Below, piece after piece: positions 1 to 6,585 of a stretch of DNA of 10,393 nt (the first letter of the stretch is position 1; the number at the start of each line of letters is the position of its first letter). The translations under genes were made by a program, and so were the position numbers. Source of the DNA: Bacteroidales bacterium (lineage in GTDB: Bacteria > Bacteroidota > Bacteroidia > Bacteroidales > UBA932); assembly GCA_017548805.1 (NCBI GenBank), contig JAFYZE010000214.1, forward strand, positions 1 through 10,393, read 5' to 3'. Under the pieces are notes generated by a model. That model was not told the DNA's origin. It saw only the letters and a program-made list of their open reading frames with translations, and did not search any database.

Positions 1-393
1 GACAAGCCCCACGACTTCAAGTTCGTCGGCAACTACAAGTTCACCCACCGTTACAGCCTTTCCGCCAACGTGGATTACTCTACCGGCCGTCCGGTCACTA
101 TTCCTGTCGGCAAGTATATCTACGGAGGAGGTGTGCGTCTGGCATATTCCGACAGGAATGGCTACCGCATTCCGGACTACTTCCGCTTGGACCTGGCGAT
201 GAACATCGAGCCGGGCCACTATCTCAAGAAGTTGACCCATATGTCGGTTACCTTTGGAGTTTACAACGTGACCGGCCGCAAGAATGCCTATTCCGTGTTT
301 TACAACACGTCAGGAGGCTCCAAGGTGGCAGGTCACATGATATCAGTCTTCTCCGTACCCGTGCCTTACGCCAACCTTAACCTGAAGTTCTGA
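1..393 (+). CDS. TonB-dependent outer-membrane receptor, C-terminal part (5' end outside window)
   Basis: Only the last 130 residues are present. The frame is open from base 1 and ends at TGA 391-393. The fragment shows alternating polar and aromatic beta-strand segments typical of a 22-stranded outer-membrane barrel, with the Bacteroidota-type phrases STGRPVTIPVG, the strand RIPDYFRLDLAMNI, and GVYNVTGRKNAYSVFYN near the end. It finishes NLNLKF, a terminal strand with the C-terminal aromatic residue that the BAM machinery usually recognises. Such receptors import large or scarce nutrients using TonB energy. The next gene, a DUF4249 lipoprotein, overlaps it by one base and is a frequent partner of this receptor class, which supports the call. 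The plug and N-terminal domains lie upstream, so the substrate cannot be judged. The family call is fairly sure; the exact subfamily is open. Confidence 0.82.
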   Translation, partial: DKPHDFKFVGNYKFTHRYSLSANVDYSTGRPVTIPVGKYIYGGGVRLAYSDRNGYRIPDYFRLDLAMNIEPGHYLKKLTHMSVTFGVYNVTGRKNAYSVFYNTSGGSKVAGHMISVFSVPVPYANLNLKF

Positions 394-1559
394 TGAGAAA
401 TATTCTGATCCATATAATGATATTGATGGTCACGGCGGCGGTGTCGTCGTGCGTGTACCCTTTCGAGCCCGAACTGGACAAGTCCGCCGGCCGCAACCTG
501 GTCATCGAGGGCGACCTCCTGATCGGTTCGTACAGCTACATCAGGCTGGGCTATATGTCTTATCTCGACGAAGATGTAGCCGAATGGGATGTCAAGGCGG
601 AAGTTCGGGCCGAGGATGAAAAGGGAAACATGTATATTGGAAAGAGAGTAGATTCCAATTTGTATCTCATCAGTCTCAACCTCGCCGATCCTTCTTCCCG
701 CTTCCGGCTGTATGTCGTCCTTGACGACGGAAGGGAATACGCCTCCGAGTGGGCGGAGGCCCGTCGTGCCCCGGTGGTGGACGAGATAACCCATGAACTC
801 TATGCACCGACCAACCAGGTCCGTTTCAACATTACGCTCCACAGCGACGACGGTGAACAGTATTTCCGCTGGTTTTTCGACGAGGATTGGGAGTATGAGT
901 CCCTTTATAATGCCACGTACTGGTATGACATCAATACTAACGACCCGGATGACAACGGCAGGATGATAAAGTATGGTGATAGGGAGGGAACGCATTACTG
1001 CTGGGTGAACCAGCAGTCCACTGGCCTGTATTTCACAACGACCAGGGACCTTGAGTCGGACAAGGTCCAGGAGAAGAACTTCTATCGCGTCGCGGCCCAG
1101 ACCCAGAGGATGTCCTCGCTCTATTCGATGAACGTAAGGGTCGAATCCACAACTGAAGACTGCTATGATTACTGGAAGAACGTCAGGACCAACTCCGAGA
1201 ATCTGGGAGACCTGTTCTCCCCGATCCCGAGTGAGATGCGCGGCAACATATACAATCTCTCCGATCCTGACGAGATAGTCCTCGGCTTTGTCAATGTATC
1301 CACGGTCGCGGAGAAGCGTATTTTCGTGGACAACAATGAAACCGGATACTATATCAAGAAAATATATATACCGGAAGAGGACTGGATGATAGAAGTACCG
1401 ACGGACGAATGGCGCAGGTATTATATGTACAAGCAATACCTGCCGGTCAGCAAGGGTGAGGGGTCGGTATTCTATTGGGCTCCCAAACGTTGCGTGGACT
1501 GCCGTCTCCAGGGCGGGACCAAGAACCGCCCGGATTTCTGGCCAAACAAACATTTTTAG
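393..1559 (+). CDS. DUF4249 domain-containing outer-membrane lipoprotein
   Basis: A 388-residue protein whose ATG shares one base with the receptor stop codon (TGATG), so translation is probably coupled. The N terminus is a lipoprotein signal: a short hydrophobic run, then AAVSSC, giving a lipidated Cys20. The mature start, CVYPFEPELD, followed by the phrase NLVIEGDL, is typical of DUF4249. Acidic residues soon after the cysteine would fit surface display in Bacteroidota, but this is not decisive. The C terminus carries the family's characteristic ending, RCVDC (Cys367 and Cys370) followed by GGTKNRPDFWP. DUF4249 proteins have no settled biochemical role. They are encoded next to TonB-dependent receptors and may act as a surface partner, by analogy with SusD on SusC. 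The family assignment is confident; the function is not known. Confidence 0.87.
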   Translation: MRNILIHIMILMVTAAVSSCVYPFEPELDKSAGRNLVIEGDLLIGSYSYIRLGYMSYLDEDVAEWDVKAEVRAEDEKGNMYIGKRVDSNLYLISLNLADPSSRFRLYVVLDDGREYASEWAEARRAPVVDEITHELYAPTNQVRFNITLHSDDGEQYFRWFFDEDWEYESLYNATYWYDINTNDPDDNGRMIKYGDREGTHYCWVNQQSTGLYFTTTRDLESDKVQEKNFYRVAAQTQRMSSLYSMNVRVESTTEDCYDYWKNVRTNSENLGDLFSPIPSEMRGNIYNLSDPDEIVLGFVNVSTVAEKRIFVDNNETGYYIKKIYIPEEDWMIEVPTDEWRRYYMYKQYLPVSKGEGSVFYWAPKRCVDCRLQGGTKNRPDFWPNKHF

Positions 1560-1560
1560 C

Positions 1561-1567
1561 GGGAGGA
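1561..1567 (+). promoter_or_regulatory. Strong Shine-Dalgarno sequence setting the start of the MG2/plug-like protein
   Basis: GGGAGGA lies six bases before the ATG at 1574 and just after the DUF4249 stop codon. The frame is also open upstream, but this site and the signal peptide starting MKKLFF fix the start at 1574. A site this good stands out because most other genes here have weak or no Shine-Dalgarno sequence, as is usual in Bacteroidota. Confidence 0.8.
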
Positions 1568-1573
1568 TTCATT

Positions 1574-3244
1574 ATGAAAAAGCTGTTTTTCTCCATAATC
1601 ATCCTTTGCACCCTGATGCTTTCGGCTTTCGGCGCGGACCATCTGGTGGAACGTACCTACCTGTCTACGGATAGGGACTGTTATGTGGCTGGCGACCGCA
1701 TCTGGTGCTCAGCTTTCTGCGTAGATGCTGCTACAGGCGGGCTTTCCGGCTTCAGCAGCATTGCCTATGTGGAACTGCGGTCTGTCGACGGGCTGCTCCA
1801 GACGGCAAAGATCGCCCTCAGGAACGGTCGCGGTGCCGGTTTCGTTGAGATTCCGGCCAACGCCCCCACTGGCAATTACCGCCTGTTCGCATATACAGCC
1901 CAGAATGTCAACGAGGACGGATTCGACTATCTCGCCGGTTCGAAACTCGTGTCGGTGTTCAATACGTTCACTGCTGACCGTGTGGCGGAAGGGGTGGAAA
2001 TCGTGGATGACCTCCCGGGCGCGCCGGCGGAGCCGGCCTCAGCCCTGCGCATCGCAGCGGGAGCCCCCGAAGGGGGCGTCGTCCCGTTGCGTATCTCCGG
2101 TTTCGGCCGGGACGCCACCTTGAGCGTCTCCGTCTATCACGATGACGGTTTCAGCCTGCCTGAAGCCTCTGACATCCGTTCGTTCGTCACGAGGATTGAC
2201 GTTTCGAAGCTTAGTTTCACCGACCGCCGCATCCCGGAGTATGACGGGGAAATCGTGTACGGTCACGTGGCCGGAGCGGACCCTGCGGACTTGTCCGGGC
2301 TTGAAGGAAAGTTCGCTTTCATTTCCGTTCCCGGGGACCGATCGGACACCTATTCCTGTCAGGTCGCCGGAGACGGCTCTGCAACATTCTTTACCAACAA
2401 TTTCTACGGGCAGAAAGACCTTGTCTGCCAGATTGAGGGCCTTGAAAGTACCTCCAGGGCCCATCTGGAGATCGAAAGCCCGTTCGTGGACGTTACGGTA
2501 AGTGATGTTCCGAAACTGCGACTGAGCCAGTCCATGGCCGACCGCCTGAGGGAGCGCAGCATCGCCATGCAGATCGAGAAGATGTTCGATGCCGACACCC
2601 TCTTCGAGTACCTGCCGGTGCGCGACAACCTCCTTTTCGGAGGTGAGGGCATCACTTACGTGCTTGACGACTACACCAGGCTTCCCTTGATGGAGGAGTG
2701 CATCACGGAATTCATCACCGAACTGCGCGCCCGCAGGGATGCGCAGGGCCGCCGCGACCTTCAGGTGCGCCTTCAGGACTCCTGGCGTACAATGTATTTC
2801 TCACGCGGATCGTCACTGATGATGGTGGACGGAGTGCCTGTATTCGATCACGAGACCATCTACAAGTACGATCCTCTTCTCGTGGAGACGGTCAATATCT
2901 ATCCGTATACCTATTTCATCGGGACACGCGGCTACAGCGGAGTAGCCAACTTCGTCACTTACAAACAGAACCTTCCTTCAGTGAGCTTCCCGGACAATGT
3001 CCGTATACTTGATTTCCAGGGAGCCGCATATCCGGCTGCGTATACCTGCAAAGGGGTCGGCAAGGACTATCCCGACTATCGCCAGACGGTGTTGTGGGAG
3101 CCCCTGGTGAACGCGGAAGCCGGCGGATCGGTCAGTTTGGACTGCGTCCTGCCCGCCTACAAAGGCCGCTTCCGCGTAGTGGTGGAGGGCTTGTCCTCAG
3201 CAGGAGAGCCCTTCCGCGCCACGGCGTCTTTCGATGTCCGCTGA
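1574..3244 (+). CDS. Exported protein with MG2-like and TonB-plug-like domains, no barrel
   Basis: A 556-residue protein starting with a Sec signal peptide (MKKLFFSIIILCTLMLSAFG, likely cleaved after Gly20). Residues about 25-130 begin with TYLSTDRDCYVAGDRIWCSA, the pattern of a macroglobulin-like MG2 domain found in many Bacteroidota envelope proteins; a second beta-rich region follows to about 300. Residues about 412-463 (LMMVDGVPVFD, then LLVETVNIYP and GTRGYSGVANFVTYK) resemble the end of a TonB receptor plug. No barrel follows, only a last beta domain containing LWEPLV and a final FDVR. It probably acts in the periplasm or at the inner face of the outer membrane with the receptor and DUF4249 protein encoded just before it. 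Such proteins are often labelled hypothetical or plug-domain proteins, and their role is unknown. It is shorter than relatives I recall of about 800 residues, but no break is visible. Confidence 0.75.
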   Translation: MKKLFFSIIILCTLMLSAFGADHLVERTYLSTDRDCYVAGDRIWCSAFCVDAATGGLSGFSSIAYVELRSVDGLLQTAKIALRNGRGAGFVEIPANAPTGNYRLFAYTAQNVNEDGFDYLAGSKLVSVFNTFTADRVAEGVEIVDDLPGAPAEPASALRIAAGAPEGGVVPLRISGFGRDATLSVSVYHDDGFSLPEASDIRSFVTRIDVSKLSFTDRRIPEYDGEIVYGHVAGADPADLSGLEGKFAFISVPGDRSDTYSCQVAGDGSATFFTNNFYGQKDLVCQIEGLESTSRAHLEIESPFVDVTVSDVPKLRLSQSMADRLRERSIAMQIEKMFDADTLFEYLPVRDNLLFGGEGITYVLDDYTRLPLMEECITEFITELRARRDAQGRRDLQVRLQDSWRTMYFSRGSSLMMVDGVPVFDHETIYKYDPLLVETVNIYPYTYFIGTRGYSGVANFVTYKQNLPSVSFPDNVRILDFQGAAYPAAYTCKGVGKDYPDYRQTVLWEPLVNAEAGGSVSLDCVLPAYKGRFRVVVEGLSSAGEPFRATASFDVR

Positions 3245-3261
3245 TTCTTTTGGGAGGGGAA

Positions 3262-4323
3262 CTAATAATACTCCAGATTGTACTTTGTGAGAATGTCCAT
3301 GTGCATGTAGTTGTCGCGCATGGGGATGCTCTTGTGCATCAGTATATAGCTTGACAGGGCTGTCACTGCCTTGAAGGTCTGGTCCTCGACATGCTCGGTT
3401 ATGAGGATCGAGACTATGTCGTTGCGGACTGCGTCGAGGTTCTTCTCCAGATTGTCGAAACCGATGACCCGGCGTCCCTCCACCGGATGAGCTGCCAGCC
3501 AGTCGGTGATGAGATGGATTCGCGAGTTGAACATCACCACCAGCTTCATGCCGGGATGCTCGGCCTCGAAGGCGTCCAGGGTGGCCGGAATGGACTCCGG
3601 CCTGTTCGGGTCTATGAATACCTGATGCACCTTGCACTCCGGGAAATGCTCGTCTATGAAATCGTTGAACCCCGAACGGCGCTCCATCGTCGGGTCCGAA
3701 CGCCGTGACTTGTCGCGCGTGATGCGGACGATGACCAAATCCTTGACTTCCTCGGGATCAAGCCTTTCGGTTAGCATAAGGGCGCACAGGCGGCCGCTCT
3801 TGTACATGGGCATGCCGTAATAGGCGAAATAACCGGGATCCTCGAGCCTGGTGTCGACGTAGACATAGGGGATGCCGAGTTCCTTGAGCTGTCTCGCAAG
3901 CTCGAGCGTCTCGTTCTTGAAGAGCGGCTGCATGATCACTCCGGAGGGGTCCGAGGCCAGCATTTCCGCCGCTGCGGCATGGAAGGACTCGGGGTCGTAC
4001 TGGTCGTACAGGAACACACGCGTGACCACGTTGAGGGTGGCGACGGACTCTCCGCCGCGGAGGAATCCCGCATGCATGTTCTCCCAGAACTCTCCCTTGG
4101 AGAATGCCGGGAGGAGGCAGGCGATCATGTACGCTTTCCTCGTGGCGAGTACTGAAGCGTAAAGGTTGGGCCTGTACTGCAGCTCTTCGATAGCCTTCCT
4201 GACTTTCTCCGCACTCTTCCTGGACACTTCGCCCCTGTTGTGCACGACACGGTCCACCGTGCCTTTTGAGACACCAGCCTTCCTGGCTACGTCGATGATG
4301 GTGACTTTTCCGTTCTTGTCCAT
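3262..4323 (-). CDS. LacI-family transcriptional regulator with periplasmic-binding-protein-like sensor domain
   Basis: A 353-residue repressor-type regulator. Residues 7-26 are the LacI helix-turn-helix (VTIIDVARKAGVSKGTVDRV), followed by VVHNRGEVS, the third helix and the hinge (residues about 50-62, YRPNLYASVLATR). Residues 63-353 form the sugar-binding sensor domain, including AYMIACLLP, a SGVIMQPL strand and RVIGFDNLEKN. The start is ATG at 4323; a TTG further out at 4347 would add eight residues not expected in the family and would overlap the likely -7 box. A weak GAGAG lies just before the ATG. The gene is divergent from kdgK and the operon, and a palindrome with a central CG lies between them, so it most likely represses that operon and itself. 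The inducer is probably a sugar acid such as KDG or gluconate, inferred only from its neighbours. Its stop codon faces that of the previous block at 17 bases. Confidence 0.94.
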   Translation of the reverse strand: MDKNGKVTIIDVARKAGVSKGTVDRVVHNRGEVSRKSAEKVRKAIEELQYRPNLYASVLATRKAYMIACLLPAFSKGEFWENMHAGFLRGGESVATLNVVTRVFLYDQYDPESFHAAAAEMLASDPSGVIMQPLFKNETLELARQLKELGIPYVYVDTRLEDPGYFAYYGMPMYKSGRLCALMLTERLDPEEVKDLVIVRITRDKSRRSDPTMERRSGFNDFIDEHFPECKVHQVFIDPNRPESIPATLDAFEAEHPGMKLVVMFNSRIHLITDWLAAHPVEGRRVIGFDNLEKNLDAVRNDIVSILITEHVEDQTFKAVTALSSYILMHKSIPMRDNYMHMDILTKYNLEYY

Positions 4324-4344
4324 AGCTCTCAGAATAATCCGAAA

Positions 4345-4352
4345 CAAATATA
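4345..4352 (-). promoter_or_regulatory. Bacteroidota-type -7 box for the LacI-family gene
   Basis: Read on the minus strand this is TATATTTG, an exact match to the Bacteroidota -7 consensus TAnnTTTG. It lies 21 bases before the ATG at 4323, so transcription would start about 15 bases upstream of the gene. A minus-strand TTTG at 4364-4367 is too close (11 bases) to be a normal -33 box. The call rests on the consensus match and position alone. Confidence 0.6.
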
Positions 4353-4368
4353 ATGCTTTTTTGCAAAC

Positions 4369-4390
4369 TTTCCGTGAACGAGCACGGAAA
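4369..4390. promoter_or_regulatory. 22-bp inverted repeat, probable LacI-family operator
   Basis: TTTCCGTG (4369-4376) and CACGGAAA (4383-4390) are perfect inverted arms around a six-base spacer, AACGAG, whose central two bases are CG. A symmetric site with a central CG is the usual form of LacI-family operators, where the hinge helices open the CG step. It lies where the -33 regions of both divergent promoters should be, so a bound repressor would block both. That the adjacent LacI-family protein binds it is inferred from position. No second copy of the full site was noticed elsewhere in the window. Confidence 0.68.
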
Positions 4391-4405
4391 TTACGAAAAA
4401 ATACT

Positions 4406-4413
4406 TACATTTG
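4406..4413 (+). promoter_or_regulatory. Bacteroidota-type -7 box for the kdgK-gnd operon
   Basis: TACATTTG matches TAnnTTTG exactly and ends 16 bases before the kdgK ATG at 4430. The transcription start would fall near 4420, giving a leader of only about 10 bases without a Shine-Dalgarno sequence. No TTTG -33 element is seen at the usual distance; that place is taken by the inverted repeat. Confidence 0.62.
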
Positions 4414-4429
4414 CCTTCGGAACACAAAA

Positions 4430-5479
4430 ATGACCAATATGCCCAAGGTAATCACTTTCGGTGAGATCATGCTCAGGCTCTCCACTCCGGGGTACCTGAG
4501 GTTCTCGCAGGCCAGGCAGTTTGACGCCACATTCGGCGGCGGAGAGGCCAATGTGGCCGTCTCCCTTGCCAATTACGGCGTGGATGTCGGGTTCGTCACC
4601 CGCTTCCCTGACAACGACATAGCCCGCAGCTGCATCCGCGACCTTCGTTCGTACGGGGTCGATACTGGCAGTTGCATCACAGGCGGCGACCGTCTGGGGA
4701 TCTATTTCCTCGAGACCGGCGCCGTGGCGCGGCCGAGCAAGGTCGTCTACGACCGTGCCGGCTCGTCCATCGCCACCATCGAGCCGGGCATGGTAGACTG
4801 GGACAAGGTCTTGGAAGGGGCGGAGTGGTTCCACTGGACCGGTATCACGCCGGCTCTCAGCCAGGGCGCAGCGGACGTCTGCCTTGAGGCGGTCCGCGCC
4901 GCGAACCGTCTCGGCCTGACCGTCAGTTGCGACCTCAATTACCGCAAGAACCTCTGGAAATACGGCAAGAAGGCTTCCGAGGTGATGCCCGCCCTCGTTG
5001 AGGGCTGCGACATCATCCTCGGCAACGAGGAGGATGCCGACAAGGTGTTCGGCATCAAGCCCGAGGGCTTCGACGTCACCTCCACAGCAGGCTCCATCGA
5101 CCAGGGCCGCTTCCGCAGTGTGGCCGAGCAGTTGATGGCCCGCTTCCCGCGTGCTAAGAAAGTCATCATCACGCTCCGCGGCTCCATCAACGCCAACCAC
5201 AACACCTGGGGCGGAGTGCTGTTTGACGGCAGCAAACTTTACGAGTCCCCGCGTTACGACATCACCCACATTGTGGACCGTGTCGGCGGCGGCGACTCAT
5301 TCATGGGCGGCCTAATTTACGGACTCCTGAATTTCAAGGGCGACGACCAGCGCGCGCTCAACTTCGCCGTTGCGGCTTCCTGTCTCAAGCATACCATATT
5401 CGGGGACTTCAACCAGGTCACGGTGGCCGAAGTGGAGAATCTGATGAAGGGAGACGGCTCCGGCAGGGTGTCAAGATAA
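4430..5479 (+). CDS. kdgK: 2-keto-3-deoxygluconate kinase (PfkB family)
   Basis: A 349-residue cytoplasmic sugar kinase that should convert 2-keto-3-deoxygluconate plus ATP to KDPG, the step before KDPG aldolase in hexuronate and aldonate breakdown. The PfkB N-terminal motif is intact (FGGGEANVAVSLANYG, residues 35-50). KDG-kinase-like phrases follow: IYFLETGAVARPSKVVYDRA (91-110), FHWTGITPALS (134-144), CDLNYRKNLW (167-176) and ILGNEEDA. The C-terminal PfkB signature DRVGGGDSF (283-291) carries the catalytic base Asp289. The end, LKHTIFGDFNQVTVAEVENL, is typical of Bacteroidota KDG kinases. The ATG at 4430 is chosen because it follows the -7 box at the right distance and places the first strand correctly; Met4 (4439) is a possible alternative. 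It is the first gene of the operon and divergent from the LacI-family regulator. Confidence 0.9.
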   Translation: MTNMPKVITFGEIMLRLSTPGYLRFSQARQFDATFGGGEANVAVSLANYGVDVGFVTRFPDNDIARSCIRDLRSYGVDTGSCITGGDRLGIYFLETGAVARPSKVVYDRAGSSIATIEPGMVDWDKVLEGAEWFHWTGITPALSQGAADVCLEAVRAANRLGLTVSCDLNYRKNLWKYGKKASEVMPALVEGCDIILGNEEDADKVFGIKPEGFDVTSTAGSIDQGRFRSVAEQLMARFPRAKKVIITLRGSINANHNTWGGVLFDGSKLYESPRYDITHIVDRVGGGDSFMGGLIYGLLNFKGDDQRALNFAVAASCLKHTIFGDFNQVTVAEVENLMKGDGSGRVSR

Positions 5480-5501
5480 CCTTAACACAACACAACATAT
5501 A

Positions 5502-6581
5502 ATGGAACTCAAACTCAAGCAGGGGTGCAGGTACGCCCTTCTCGTCCCGACCAGCATGGGCCTCCGTGTCACCCCCGAGAACGGACAGCCGGTACAGTGC
5601 AGCGACATCCTCCATCTCTACGCCACCAGCGCAGAGACCAACGTCGCGAGCATCTCGTCGTATCTCGGTCTCCCTGTCAAGGTCCTTACGACCTTCGTCA
5701 AGGACAGTCCGTTCGCAGCGTTCATCAAGTCCAACCTCCGTTCCCGCGGGATGGACTTCGAAGGACCGGAAGTGCCCCAGGGAGGCCCCTGGGGCTACCG
5801 GCACCAGATCAACATCGCCGACAGTGGCTACGGAGTGCGCGGGCCGCGCGTCTGGAACGACCGCGCCGGCGAGGTCGGCCGAACGCTGAATGTCAAGGAT
5901 TTCGACCTTGACCGTATCTTCGGCGAGGAGGGCGTGCAGATCGTGCATCTCTCCGGCCTCATCGCTGCTCTCAGCCCCGAGACGGGGCGTTTCTGCCTTG
6001 AGATTGCCCGCGCAGCCAAGCGTTACGGCACGCGCATCAGCTTCGACCTCAACTTCCGCGCCTCCTTCTGGGCGGGGAGGGAGCAGGAGCTGCACGACAT
6101 TTTCACCGAGATTTGTTCTGTGGCCGACATCCTCATCGGCAACGAGGAGGATTTCCAGCTTTGCCTGGGCATCGAAGGCCCGGAGGCCGGCGGCAAGGAC
6201 ATCGCGGCCAAGATCGGCGGATTCAAGGAAATGATCGGCCGTGTGCGTTCACAGTACCCCGGAGCACAGGTGTTTGCCACCACGCTCAGGCAGGTCAACA
6301 ACACCAACAGCCACAACTGGGGAGCCATCATGCTCGCCGGCGACGAGTGGCATGTGGTCGAGCCCCGTGAGATACATGTGCTGGACCGCATCGGAGGCGG
6401 TGACGGCTTCGTGGGAGGCCTTCTCTACGGCATACTGCGTGGTTGGGAGAGCGAAAAATGGATACAGTTCGGCTGGGCCACGGGCGCTCTCGCCACGACA
6501 TTCATGACAGACTATGTCCAGCCCGCCGATGAGGAGCAGGTCTGGAGCGCATGGAAGGGCAATGCCCGCGTAAAGAGATAG
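5502..6581 (+). CDS. Second, divergent PfkB-family sugar or sugar-acid kinase
   Basis: A 359-residue paralogue of the kinase before it, starting 22 bases after that gene's stop with no Shine-Dalgarno sequence. The core fold is recognisable: FDLNFRASFW (181-190), ILIGNEEDF (210-218), TLRQVNNTNSHNW (261-273) and DRIGGGDGFVGGLLYG (295-310) with catalytic Asp301, so phosphotransfer should be possible. The N-terminal substrate-binding motif is different: where kdgK has GGGEAN, this protein has TSAETN (42-47), losing the diglycine. The segment matching the KDG-contact region of the neighbour (YFLETG..RPSKVVYDRA) reads INIADSGYGVRGPRVWNDRA. A substrate other than KDG is therefore likely. Candidates are another 2-keto-3-deoxy acid or an aldonate such as gluconate, the latter because gnd lies in the same operon. 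This is inference. A kinase with altered or lost activity is also possible. Confidence 0.85.
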   Translation: MELKLKQGCRYALLVPTSMGLRVTPENGQPVQCSDILHLYATSAETNVASISSYLGLPVKVLTTFVKDSPFAAFIKSNLRSRGMDFEGPEVPQGGPWGYRHQINIADSGYGVRGPRVWNDRAGEVGRTLNVKDFDLDRIFGEEGVQIVHLSGLIAALSPETGRFCLEIARAAKRYGTRISFDLNFRASFWAGREQELHDIFTEICSVADILIGNEEDFQLCLGIEGPEAGGKDIAAKIGGFKEMIGRVRSQYPGAQVFATTLRQVNNTNSHNWGAIMLAGDEWHVVEPREIHVLDRIGGGDGFVGGLLYGILRGWESEKWIQFGWATGALATTFMTDYVQPADEEQVWSAWKGNARVKR

Positions 6582-6585
6582 CCCC

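Noticed and set aside
366..1553. A 395-codon open frame on the minus strand across the DUF4249 gene
   Set aside because: It mirrors the GC-rich codon pattern of the real gene. Its translation has no recognisable domain or signal, while the plus-strand frame has a lipobox and the DUF4249 ending.
1475..1573. N-terminal extension of the MG2/plug protein
   Set aside because: It would overlap the DUF4249 gene by 85 bases and bury the signal peptide; the Shine-Dalgarno sequence at 1561-1567 points to ATG 1574.
4324..4347. TTG start at 4347 for the LacI-family gene
   Set aside because: It overlaps the predicted -7 box and adds residues before the usual short lead-in to the helix-turn-helix; ATG 4323 fits the family.
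4166..4429. N-terminal extension of kdgK into the LacI-family gene
   Set aside because: It would run antisense through the regulator's helix-turn-helix region and across the promoter. KDG kinases begin close to the VITFGE strand, which fits ATG 4430.
4391..5269. A 292-codon open frame on the minus strand across kdgK
   Set aside because: It is antisense to a well-supported kinase and has no family features of its own.
5480..5501. The ACACAACACAACA stretch between the two kinases as a regulatory repeat
   Set aside because: It is only a few bases of simple A/C-rich sequence, common as a translation leader in this phylum, with no symmetry or hairpin.
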